DNA of 64,000 nt from contig JAQFVV010000020.1 in assembly GCA_028023455.1 (NCBI GenBank), positions 11,944,385 through 12,008,384 of the forward strand, written 5' to 3'. How positions within the stretch are numbered: position 1 is the stretch's first letter; each line of letters begins with the position of its first letter. This document shows positions 10,690-21,210 of the stretch, piece by piece. Source of the stretch: Epiperipatus broadwayi (Eukaryota; Onychophora; Udeonychophora; Euonychophora; Peripatidae). Both the position numbers and the translations under genes were made by a program. The notes beneath the pieces are model-generated. The model ran no database searches, was not told the origin of the DNA, and saw nothing but the letters and a program-made list of their open reading frames with translations.

Positions 10690-11010
10690 GGTTCTTTGAA
10701 GGTCAGAGTCAAGTTACATATATTTGCACTGATAAAATGACATAATAATAGCCAATGGGGTCACCCATCAACACAGTTATATGTAGTTTGGCTCTGGTAT
10801 TCAAAAAAAGCAACTTAATACTTCATATATTAAACATGTGAATGAACTGTACATAGGTGATCTCTTTACAGAAGACACCATTAATTACATGTCCAGCAAA
10901 TTAAACACAAATTCAGGTTTTCATTGGACCATTGAAATAAAAGAAGACAGTGAAATGCAGTACCTTGATTTAAAGTTAATATTAGAGTAAAATGTTTTTG
11001 ACTATTGCAT
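10690..11010 (+). pseudogene. PLE reverse-transcriptase fragment, inverted partner
   Basis: Plus-strand PLE RT segment. The palm motif YxDD has decayed to YIGDLFTED (about 10848-10874) and is followed by FHWTIEIKEDSEMQYLDLKL (about 10918-10977), the usual NFLDL-type motif after the palm. It duplicates, in opposite orientation, the sequence at 10450-10600, giving a head-to-head arrangement. Confidence 0.7.
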
Positions 11011-11074
11011 TTATTATAAAACCTGGACAATCTAAAAAAAAATCACCAGCTAAAAAAATTAAAAATCATCAATA

Positions 11075-12560
11075 TTGAGTATACATTACCAATTATTAAA
11101 CTTTCTGGCAATTTCCACATGCCCATGGAAAGTACAAACCTGTAAACTGACTACTGACCCAACAAATTCACTTACCACACTCAAAACAATATCACCGCAT
11201 TGTAACCTACATCCTATTCAACTAACGAGTTTCTTCCAGTCATATATGATTGTCAAACACTCACTCTCATAGATAGTCCATATTAGAAACCTCTAAAATT
11301 ACTCTGCACCTCTCCTTCTCTATCTTTCTATACTCGATGGAGATGAAAATAACATCCCTTAATATCTGCAGACTCAGTTTACCAACAAAATTATACCAAC
11401 TGCAAAGAACCATTGCCATCATCCAACCACATATATTAGGATTTCTGGAGGATATTATTTTAACTGCACTGCCCACTTTTACAGACACTGTTTCAGTTTT
11501 TGCTCCAGGGAGACCTCATTGCCATCAGGAGGCACTTGCCTTTTCATTGCCTCTGAATGCCTTTTTCTATCATTCAAATTACTAACATTGAAGCCCATCT
11601 ATTAATAACCATCTTTCCCCACCATAGGGCAATATTAGTTTTCATCTATATTCACCCTGGTCTTACAATCAACACTTACACCATACAAACTATCAACTCA
11701 TTATTTTCACCACTCAACTATACTAATGGCTGACTTCAACTTAGATTACCTAATCTTTACTAGTAAATGGCTACATTTCATGAACTTCATTCTCATAAGC
11801 ACACAAGGCTTCCTATTACCCTCTTCAGTCATTTCTCATAGCAACTGACATGTCATCCAAATTAACCTATGTTTCTATTGCCTCATATTGTATCATCTAA
11901 TAGAATCTAACTCAACCCTACATAATTTTTCTTATCATTCAGCTCAAATGGTCCCACTTAATATCAATGAACTCCATGCAACATCTCCATAATTATATAA
12001 AACAATCTGCATGATTCTTCCTCAATGACTATGTTCACTTTTCTGAAACATACAGCATGTTAAAAAATTAGAGCAAATGAATATAGATGAATTCAAAGAC
12101 ACTTTGCTTTCATCAGCAAACTATCATTTAATATATAAAACCTGATCTGCCACTCCCCTTTACCTTCTCAGCTTCTGGTATTGGCCAATGATTTTACAAG
12201 AGAATTATCATCATCACTTCATTCCATAGACAGTTACCCAAGCTTATTCAAACCTATCACCACATTTGTAACCAGGTAAAAGACAATTTGTCATTAAAAA
12301 AAATCTGCCTAACCCAATAGCATACAGAGACAAGCATCACTTAACCACTTTAAACATTCCCATGGCAATTCAAAAAGACAGAGATACATATATTGGCCAA
12401 AAAAGATTCACCCTATATACCTATATTTCAAAAAAAAAAAAAAATCCAAACCAACAGTATATTCAACCCATCCATATATATTTTTGGATTACCAGTAAGT
12501 GCCATGCATTTTTAGACCAGTCAGTTTACTGACAAACTTGCCACCATTCAGAACTCATGC
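11075..12560 (+). pseudogene. L1-like LINE, 5' part with APE endonuclease
   Basis: ORF2 begins near 11337 with MEMKITSLNICRLSLPTK, then QRTIAIIQPHILGFLED and LTALPTF: the start of an apurinic-endonuclease domain (normally N-x-x-x, then E in IxFLQET, here decayed). Downstream frames to 12560 are broken but keep the codon style. The element appears to continue after an inserted block at 13.64 kb. Confidence 0.65.
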
Positions 12561-12589
12561 CATCCTGGTTTGTATGAAATTCCTGTCTT

Positions 12590-12621
12590 TATCTTTGGTC
12601 ATCACAGCTATTTCACCATAG

Positions 12622-12653
<32 letters not shown>

Positions 12654-12785
12654 AATATACTATGGTGAAATAGCTGTATTTTTAAATATAAAAAATCAAA
12701 CAAAATATTTAACACAGTATTTTGAATACTGTGTTAAATATATTTGTTTGAATTATTATTATATATATATATATATATATATATC
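12590..12785. repeat. Two short palindromes with AT microsatellites
   Basis: CAGCTATTTCACCATAGTAT (about 12605-12624) has its complement at about 12656-12676, on either side of an AT run. A second palindrome (about 12695-12752) has arms around AACACAGTATT/AATACTGTGTT and resembles the ends of the 51.14 kb hairpin. An AT run at 12761-12784 adjoins the RTE tail. Confidence 0.75.
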
Positions 12786-13405
12786 ATCATTATCAACCAT
12801 TATCAATCCACTGCAGGATGAAGGTCTCTCCAAATTTAATCCATCTTCTCCGATCTTTAGCTTCTTTTCTCCACATCACCCCTGCACACTTTCTTATTTC
12901 ATCCATCCATCTCACATGTGGTCTCTTTCTGGGTCTTTTACAATCTCTTGGAATCCAGTTTAAAATTTCAATTGTCCATCTATTATCATCTCTTCTAACA
13001 ATATGTCCAGTCCAACTCCACTTCAATCTTTTAATTTTTTCAATGAGGTCAGTAACACCTGTTTGTTCTCTTACCCATACATTGCATTTACGATCTCTTC
13101 TTGTTACTCCCAACATACATCTCTCCATACTTCTTTGAGTGGTCTGAAGTCTCTGAATTGCTCTTCTATTAAGTGTCCAAGTCTCAGATCCATAAGTAAG
13201 AACTGGTAAAACACATTTGTTAAAAACCTTCCTTTTCAAACACATAGGCATATTTCCTTTTAGTATCAAGTTATTTCTACCAAAAGCACTCCAACCAAGT
13301 TTAATTCTATGATTAATTTCCTCCATTATGTTTCCATCTGTATTAATAATCTGACCAAGGTATTTGTAACTGTTAACTTCTTCTAATTCATCATAATCAA
13401 TCTTT
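12786..13405 (-). pseudogene. RTE-type LINE 3' fragment (minus)
   Basis: Encodes the C-terminal part of an RTE reverse transcriptase, from DYDELEEVNSYKYLG (near 13400) through GWSAFGRNNL, VLTYGSETWTL, SMERCMLGVTRR, WTGHIVRRDDNRW and RKRPHVRWMDEI to an end QWIDNG near 12793. 12793-13326 is still open. The 3' tail is CATCAT-type, as in other RTE copies here. Inserted within the LINE at 11.1-15.7 kb. Confidence 0.85.
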
Positions 13406-13429
13406 AATATATATATATATATATATTTT

Positions 13430-13579
13430 CAATTAATATTCTTTCATTCTACAATCTTTTCAACTTTAATACAAAACAAAATATATTATTTAATTTTAAT
13501 ACTTGTTAAATATATTTGTTTAATTATTATTATATAATTTAAAAATACAACATTTAATTATATAAAAAAATATATAAAA

Positions 13580-13637
<58 letters not shown>
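13430..13637. repeat. Decayed half of hairpin family plus long AT run
   Basis: 13480-13560 resembles the right arm of the hairpin at 51.25-51.36 kb (TATATTATTTAATTTT, then TTTGTTTAATTATTATTATA, then TTTAAAAATACA). 13584-13636 is a TA microsatellite. Confidence 0.6.
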
Positions 13638-13639
<2 letters not shown>

Positions 13640-15715
13640 ATTTTGCCAATTTACTTTCCAAAAGAATATATGATGTCAGATGTTTCTAATCCATCACAAT
13701 AGTGCCTTTCACTAAAAAAACTGATTCCATATCCAACATATCCAATTTCAGCCTATCTCCATGGGTTTACTAGACATAAAATTGCCTGAGAAAGTCATAT
13801 GAAGATGAAACTGAGCCACACTTCCTTTGCCTAATATCACCACTACAGTTTGCCAAAAAAGACTCCTATTACACAGGCAACAATTATTTTTATGACAATT
13901 CTCAACTCAGTTCAATAGAAAAAATGCTTCCATTGTATTCCATCTAGACATAGAAGCATTTGATTCTATTCCCATCAACATACTCATTCAGATGCTTACT
14001 AATACCATAATACCACACACTCTTCTATACCTAATTACCAACCTGTTGCTGAGTCATGAGACACACTAATCCTCAATACAGAAATTCTCCATCCTTTATT
14101 TTCATCCAGTCCATCCCATAGGGATCACTGCTCAGCTCATTATACTTTATGCTGTACACAAACCCACTTTTCACCAGAATCTATAAACCATGCACAGAGC
14201 AGTACATTAATTACACAGTCTACATGGATGATGTTGCAATCTTCATACCCTCCTGGAAAGAATGCCCTTATTGCAAAAACATTCTCATGATTATACATCT
14301 GCTTACAAGCTTCAATTTAATTTCAATAATACTACTGCATAGTTTCTATTCACTAAAAGGCCATGCACACAAAGTTCCAAGGAAACTCCACTTCATTCTT
14401 AGACTTCCTATTCTTCAAAGCTTCACTTAAGGTAAGGCATGCAATCTAAAACAGTCTCCAAGATAGTGCATTCAAAATCACCAATCCACCTTTTAAGGCA
14501 TATCTCTTTCTTTATTCCAAAATCCATCTATTCAATAATCTTATTATTATAAAAATTATATACTACTCCTTAATTATCAAATTCACAAAGGCATTTAACT
14601 CCATCTGTAATAAATTTTTCTGGAATCAGAAGACATTATCAACCTCTGTCAAACAGCTTAGTCATAGCTAATTCATAATGGTCTTGGCCTCCACAGCATC
14701 TGGGTGTTCCACAACAGAAAGCTATTAACCTAACTAGAATCACTAGCAAATTGCCTGCTAAAAGTTACCCCTACTAAACTCCAAACCCCATATTTTATAG
14801 ATCTTATTTGCTCAATATTAACCAAAGTCAACTTATTCAATAACTCCATCTGTAACCTAATTCACCCACATCTTTGCCAGTGATCACTCACCCCCTCCCA
14901 CATGTTTGGTATCAATAATCATTAATGTCTTTGCCAGTTTATAAAATGCCCCCTGGGGACAAAGTTTTTTGATTTCAGGGTACATCTCAACATTTTTGCT
15001 CCCTACATCTGTTTTTCTATGCTATTGTCACTTCTACAAAAAACCAATCCATTCTGTGAACTATTCCATTCAGCCAAAGAAATTCAATAACCCCTTTTAT
15101 ATAGCTTCCAAATGCTCATATCCACACATATCAGCAGCCCTCCCATCTCCACACAACATAAAATTCGGCCTTTTTAAAAATTACACATTCTCATGGTGCA
15201 TACAGCCAACTTTATCCTACTTCTCTTCTGGTACACCTGTTGCATCTTCATATTTGGCAACATTACCAGAAGGTATCCATTCATATTCAAAAACAAATTA
15301 TACCAGTTAAAAGCAAGGGACAATAACATAGCCCCCTGAACATTTTTAAAGCCATCTGATCAATTCTTAATAGGCAGTCCAACTTATAAGATCAATAACC
15401 ACAGTAGGCAGTACTAACAATTTTCTCACACATCTCATCCACTTCAGAGTACAATGATTTGTATGAAAGACTATGTTCCAGAAATTCTTATTATATCATA
15501 AAAGGCTGGCTAACTGGTCAAGTCAAGATTGGGACAAATGAATGTTTGAAATAATTATATATAAAACCTATGTTCATGTATCTGTATTATAATCAGCAAT
15601 GTAAATAAGATACTTGAAATGCCTTTATAAGAGCAGAAAAATCTCTGTGAAACATTTGTAAACCTATTTAACACACTTTTAGTCAATGAAGTTTATTGTT
15701 GAAATGTCATCATCC
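13640..15715 (+). pseudogene. L1-like LINE, RT and 3' part
   Basis: Continuation of the LINE at 11.1 kb. 13930-14010 gives FHLDIEAFDSIP, the RT motif with catalytic Asp. 14150-14260 gives YTVYMDDVAIFIPSW, with the YxDD catalytic box at about 14218-14230. 14600-15500 holds the connector and C-terminal region in broken frames. The 3' end is an ATAACA/AACAAT-rich tail at about 15715-15760. Many stops: dead. Confidence 0.75.
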
Positions 15716-16040
15716 ACATTATAACAATAACATTAACATTAACAACAACAATAATAATTCCAAGGATAGACTTAAATTTGAACTGACCCTAACCTCATAT
15801 ATAAGATTAAATGCCCTTAAGCTGGATGCAACGCAACATAATATGGAGAATCTCAAGCATCCCTATTCACTCACATTTCACAACATTATCAAAACAGCAT
15901 TTGACAAACTAGTATACAGCTCTATTTTTCTTGAATATCAGAAAGCAACAGGACATATATTTGAACCTATATCAGCTCCAATGGAACATAAAGAAATGAT
16001 GCAAAGTGTAAAATTAGGGAAGCATAGTATATATAGCTAA
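15696..16040 (+). CDS. Open frame after LINE tail, unrecognised
   Basis: 114 codons, beginning inside the ATAACA-rich tail so that residues 8-22 are mostly Asn/Ile from simple repeat. The rest (RLKFELTLTSYIRLNALKLD, then a Lys/Gln-rich end) shows no family I know. It may be chance. Listed because it is not a shadow of another gene. Confidence 0.15.
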   Translation: MLKCHHPHYNNNININNNNNNSKDRLKFELTLTSYIRLNALKLDATQHNMENLKHPYSLTFHNIIKTAFDKLVYSSIFLEYQKATGHIFEPISAPMEHKEMMQSVKLGKHSIYS

Positions 16041-16139
16041 CAACACTAATGCTACAAACTGCAAAAAAATCATGCTTCTCTCTCTCCAAAAATGAATGCT
16101 CTAAACTATAATTTATATAAATTTGGATACCATCCATCT

Positions 16140-16164
16140 ATATATATATATATATATATATATA
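16140..16164. repeat. TA microsatellite
   Basis: A run of TA dinucleotides. A second run lies at about 16241-16255, with the candidate hammerhead core between them. Confidence 0.9.
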
Positions 16165-16203
16165 AACAAAAAAAGACTTATAAATCCAATAAATAATATT
16201 ATA

Positions 16204-16231
16204 TTTCAACCAGAGGACTGGTTTTCATCAG
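16204..16231 (-). ncRNA. Possible hammerhead core
   Basis: On the minus strand: CTGATGA (16231-16225), a 6-bp stem II AACCAG/CTGGTT with loop TCCT, then GAAA (16207-16204). Core and stem II are perfect, but no good stem I is seen because the 5' side runs into a TA microsatellite. Possibly a remnant of a third hammerhead family. Confidence 0.4.
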
Positions 16232-16364
16232 AAAGAAAATATATATATATATATTCCAACATTTTTAAATTCTGATTCTGATATGAATATGAGGATACAA
16301 TAAGTTCTCAAAAGGGTCAAGCCTTCATAACTCTGTTCAGCTACTCTACTGCGTCATCCCAGCA

Positions 16365-16366
16365 CA

Positions 16367-16402
<36 letters not shown>

Positions 16403-16406
16403 CATC

Positions 16407-16438
<32 letters not shown>

Positions 16439-16470
16439 TGTTATTATTTTCTTTTTCTTTTTCTTATTAT
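16365..16470. repeat. (TTA)n(TCA)n microsatellite
   Basis: ATT units pass into ATC units with one ACC interruption, then ATT and a T/C-rich stretch. Confidence 0.95.
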
Positions 16471-17120
16471 TATACTTAAAATCCATTGTAGGTATCAAAA
16501 ATGTTATCTTGGTCCAAGATTTTATAATGTTTTTATAGGGAACATTGGATTTAATGTTAATGGTCTATCAAGAAAAACTTTTGAGAACATTCATTATGGA
16601 TTGGATTCTAATTGATGATAACGAAAAAACTTTTTATTTTTATTTAATTATTTTATATTGTATTAATGTTTTATTTTTTATTTGCACATGTATATTTTTG
16701 TTAAGCTTCATGCATGATTTTTTTTATCACAAGATTATATGTTTAATAAATTAAATTAAATTATTGTTATTAGTAGTAGTAATATTATGATGATGCTGAT
16801 GTGTTTAAGCTTTTACATTTTGTCTATTAATGACATGCACAGTATTTCTTAGATCCAATCTTTTTTAAAATATTTTGTTCTGATGTTAGAATGGTCATAC
16901 TTGTCTAAAAGTGGCTGTTAATGCTACAGAAAAAGCTAAAAAGCAGTATTATAATATGATTAATGGACATGCAATTACATTTATATTTCAGAGTTTGGTT
17001 TATATAGTCATCACAAAGAGTAAAACCTTTTATCCTTTATTTTTTTTTTTCTGGAATTATAACAAATGAAACTCATTGATGAATCTCATTTATGAAAAGA
17101 TGCTAAAGTTAAAAACAATT
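16471..17120. other. AT-rich spacer
   Basis: No convincing coding or repeat structure; short open frames look like chance in AT-rich DNA. Confidence 0.5.
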
Positions 17121-17126
17121 GCTCTA

Positions 17127-18165
17127 CATGTATCATCATCATCATCATCATCAACCATTATTAATCCACTGCAGAATGAAGGTCTCTCCAAGTTTAATCC
17201 ATCTTCTCCAATCTTTAGCTTCTCTTCTCCACATCATTCTTGCACACTTTCTTATTTTATCCATCCATCTCATATGTGGTCTCTTTCTGGGTCTTTTACA
17301 ATCTCTTGGAATCCAGTTTAAGATTTCAATTGGAATCCAGTTTAAGATTTCAATTGTCCCTCTTTTATCATTTCTTCTAGCAATATGTCCAGCCCAACTC
17401 CACTTCAACCTTTTAATTTTTTCATTGAAGTCAGTAATATCTGTTTGTTCTCTTACCCATACATTGCATTTTCAAGGTCTTCTTGTTACTCCCAACATGC
17501 ATCTCTCCATACTTCTTTGAGTGGTCTGAAGTATCTGTACTCCTCTTCTATTAAGTGTCCAAGTCTCAGATTCATAAGTAAGAACTGGTAAAGCACATTT
17601 GTTAAAAACCTTCCTTTTCAAACACATAGGCATATTTCCTTTTTGTATCAAGTTATTTCTACCAAAAGCACTCCAACCAAGTTTAATTCTATGATTAATT
17701 TCATCCATTATGTTTCCATCAGTATTAATAATTTGACCAAGGTATTTGTAACTGTTAACTTCTTCTAATTCATCATAATCAATCTTTATTTTCATATTTT
17801 CAGCAAATTGATTAAACATTACTTTAGTCTTTAACATTTATCTTTAGTCCTACTTTCCTACTTTCATCTGATAACTCCTGCAACATTTCTTGCAGCTCTG
17901 AAGCATTATTTGCAAAAACACCTATATCATCTGCAAAATCAAAATGATTTAAATAATCTCCATTTACTTTCACTCCTTTAATTTCCCATTTTAATCCACA
18001 AAATACTTCTTGCAACACTGCTGTAAAAAGTTTTGGAGATATGGAGTCACCTTGTCTTACACCTTTCTCAATGTTGACTTTCCCAATATCATTATGTAAT
18101 CTAACTGTTGCTGTTGCATTATGTGTTTTTAATTGTTTGTTATTATGTTTCAAAGGCATTTATTG
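17127..18165 (-). pseudogene. RTE-type LINE fragment (minus)
   Basis: From 18159 down: RT palm segments VRLHNDIGKVNIEKGVRQGD, then SISPKLFTAVLQEVF, FDFADDIGVFA (catalytic ADD near 17935), GLKINVKD, YKYLGQIINTDGN, GWSAFGRNNL, TWTLNRR, SMERCMLGVTRR, MKWSWAGHIARR, RKRPHMRWMDKI, ending QWINNG at about 17151 with a CATCAT tail (17130-17152). Only a few frameshifts, so younger than most copies here. A 24-bp duplication sits near 17310-17355. Confidence 0.9.
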
Positions 18166-18778
18166 CTCAATAAAAATAGGTTACAGCTACAAATATCTTG
18201 GTAAGATTATTAATACAGATGGAAACATAATGGATGAGATTAATCCTAAAATTAAACTTGGTTGGAATGCTTTTGGTAGAAATAACTTGATACTAAAAGG
18301 AAATTAGCCTATGTGCTTGAAAAGAAAGGTTTTTAATAAATGTATTTTACCAGTTTTTACTTATTGATCTGAGACTTGGACACTTAATAGCAGAGTAATA
18401 CAGAGACTTAAGACCACTCAAAGAAGTATGGAAAGATGCATGTTAGGAGTAATAAGAGATCGAAAACACAATATATGGGTAAGAGAACAAACAGGTGTTA
18501 TTGACTTCACTGAAAAAGTCAAAAGACAGAAGTAGAGTTTGGCTGGACATATTGCTAGAAGAGATGATAATAGATGGACAATTGAAATCTTAAACTGAAT
18601 TCCAAGTTATTGTAAAAGACCTAGAAAGAGACCACATGTGAGATGGATGGATAAAATAAGAAAGTGTGCAGGTGTGACGTGGAGAAGAGAAGCTAAAGAT
18701 CGAAGAAGATGGATTGAACTTGGGATAGACCTTCATCCTACAGTGGATTGATACACGTTGATGATGATGATGATGATG
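18166..18778 (+). pseudogene. RTE-type LINE 3' fragment (plus)
   Basis: Same element in opposite orientation, joined directly to the minus copy: YKYLGKIINTDGN, GWNAFGRNNL, SETWTLN, SMERCMLGV, GHIARRDDNRW, RKRPHVRWMDKI, FILQWID, then a GATGATGAT tail (18757-18780). Both copies keep their 3' ends, so this is two insertions or an inverted duplication, not one element with an internal inversion. Confidence 0.85.
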
Positions 18779-18780
18779 AT

Positions 18781-19325
18781 GACATGAGGATTAAGCCACA
18801 TATAAGTGATATTGAGAGAGTATGAAAGGCTACACATTAAGAAATATTTATTATTACAAATGTCTAAATAAATAATGAACCAAATAGAAATGCAGTTGTT
18901 TTTTTACTATTAGTTAGCGTTTATTGTTTAATATAATTTATGACCTTTTTATATATATAAAAAAATCATTTAATTTAAATATGACTTCAAAATAATGACT
19001 GCTACTCTGTTTTTCGTGACTTTTCTGAAGGTTTAATAAATAAATAATTATAGAACTCATAATAAAATTCTAATTACAATATTGATCAAATATTTTTTTG
19101 TAAATTATTCTTCTGACCTTTTCTTTTATTATTTAATAATGTTTATTTTGATTGATTTTTAAGACATTACTTTTGTTTATTGTTTTAAGTAACAATCTTA
19201 ATTAATTACAAATAAACATATATATGATACAGAGTGAACATAAAATGAAAAATGAATTTTACAAATTATTGAAAAAAAAATTTTTTTACTAATAAAAATT
19301 TCTGTTACTAAAAAGCAGGTAAGCT
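18781..19325. other. AT-rich spacer
   Basis: Nothing recognised apart from T-runs. Confidence 0.5.
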
Positions 19326-19433
19326 TTGTCTTGCATTGGTGGTCGAGAGGTCAGCGCGACTGCCTTGCACTTGAAGGCAGTTGCCCGGGTTGTGGGTTCA
19401 CGTCCCGGCCGATGCTGTGACACTTTTTTAAAA
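19326..19433 (+). repeat. tRNA-derived SINE, head only
   Basis: Second, better copy of the SINE at 2.17 kb: acceptor-like ends GCATTGG and CCGATGC, A box TGGTCGAGAGG, B box GGTTCACGTCC, extra arm as in type II tRNAs, then TGTGACA and a T/A tail. Flanked by a 15-bp duplication AAAAGCAGGTRAGCT (19311-19325 and 19434-19448, one mismatch). Confidence 0.85.
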
Positions 19434-19448
19434 AAAAGCAGGTGAGCT

Positions 19449-20456
19449 ATTCAAATAGTATTATCCCTCCAAGGAATCATGGCATAGTGATATCGGATCT
19501 CACTGTTATGCTCATGATTTGGGGTTCAAATCTAGGCCAGTAAAATTTGGAAATGTTTTAACAAGCTTAAGATTTTTATTTCAGAAAACCAGCCATTCAA
19601 AATTAGTCTATAAATCGGAATTTAGCTATCCTTAGTTAGAAAATAAAATGATTCTATCCCTATTTTAATAAACCTCTCATTATTTATTATTTGAAATCCT
19701 AGTGAGAAATATCTTTTCTCTAATTGAAATGCTTAGATTGGCTTTTCCCTTACAATCAGATTCTTAAAGGCTGTTCTATATTATTTTGGTTACTTATTAA
19801 CTGTTTTAATAGTTGAAATAACAAGAAAATAAGATTACATTCATCTAATTTAAATATAGCTCAATAAATATTTTTTTTACAATTAGTATAATTTACTAAC
19901 AAATAATTTATTATATTGGTTGATATATATATATTATTGTTTAACAAAATGTATACTAAAAATCATATATTTCACCTATTGAAAACAATTTGAATACCAT
20001 ATTACTTTTAATACACAGAGTATTATTCCACTCCTTCCTAATATTTGTAGAAATATTTAATTAGATCAAGCTGAACAACTTTCAGACTTTTTTTGTCTAT
20101 CAAATTGACTTTACTGCATTCTGAAAAATAATATTCAGTATATATATGAAAATATTTAATGCCAGAGTTATCCATTTATAATTACTTAATTAAAAACCAC
20201 TTTGTCGAGAACAATAGTTAATAAAAGCAAACTGCTTCAGGCCAAAAGTCAAAGTAAAACTGTCAGACTGCAATTCTTGGCCCAAGTAGTTGAATTTTAT
20301 TATCTACTATTCCAAGTAAAGTGTTTTTTAATTAAGTAAATATAAATGAATAACTCCACACATTAAACATTTTCATCTAAAACATCACTTAAAAATATTA
20401 TATTACAAATTATTTTAAACATTTGTCTGAAGGTATGTGCTGAGGGTATACTAAAT
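19449..20456. other. AT-rich spacer
   Basis: No coding trace recognised. Long A/T runs throughout. Confidence 0.5.
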
Positions 20457-21210
20457 GTGATAATATGTTGGATTATTTCCATCACCTATCAGTAAATGTT
20501 GAATGTCTAGAAAATTTTAAACTTTATTTAAACTTTTCAAATACAAACAACTTGTTAGTAATATTGCACAAATAGATAACACAGGTTAGTAATTACAGAA
20601 TGTTTCAAGTTGTATTATTCTCCACTTTTTTCAGGTGTTGCTGGCCTGACCAGTGACAGTTTTCACATAGGAGTCAAACTCACCCCTTTATATTCTTGAA
20701 TATTGAATTAAGGCACCCCTTTATATTCTTGAATATTGAATTAAGGCAAACACTTTAACCAACTGAGTTTATTTAGTCAAAGGCAACAGATAATAGAAAT
20801 TTCATATACTTTTATATGAGGGTTGATTCAAATCATACTAAGCCCTTCAATTTTTTTTTAAAGAGCAAGGTTAATTAGAGGTTTTTTAAAAACATTTTTA
20901 AGAGCAAGGTTAATTAGAGGCTTCCATATATTGTGTATTGACACATTGGCTTGACATCTATGATTATTTGCCATTGTCATATGAGCAACTTTTTTGAATA
21001 TTTTTCTTTGAACCCTTTTCCTCTCTAACCAATATTTTTCTATTTTCCAAATTAAACATATGGTTATTGGAACATACATGGTCTTCTACTGTATCCACAT
21101 CTGCTTTTTCTCTTTTAAGCATTAGTGTGTATTCTTTCAATCAATGTTTAGCAGAGTCACAGGTCTCACCAATATATTTCCTTCCATGATGGAAATAGTC
21201 CAACATATTA
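20457..21210 (-). mobile_element. PLE copy: GIY-YIG plus tRNA-like tail, inverted ends
   Basis: On the minus strand from 21180: YIGETCDSAK (the GIY-YIG start, second motif only), DVDTVEDHVCSNNHMF, then an EE..RK..KK..HMTMAN stretch (about 21000-20950), a connector with a 26-bp tandem duplication (20861-20920), the tRNA-like module (20800-20660, also partly duplicated), body, and terminal GGAAATAATCC near 20480. The right edge (21183-21208) repeats the terminal motif in inverse orientation (GATGGAAATAGTCC then AACATATTATCA), so the copy ends in about 28-bp inverted repeats. Confidence 0.8.
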
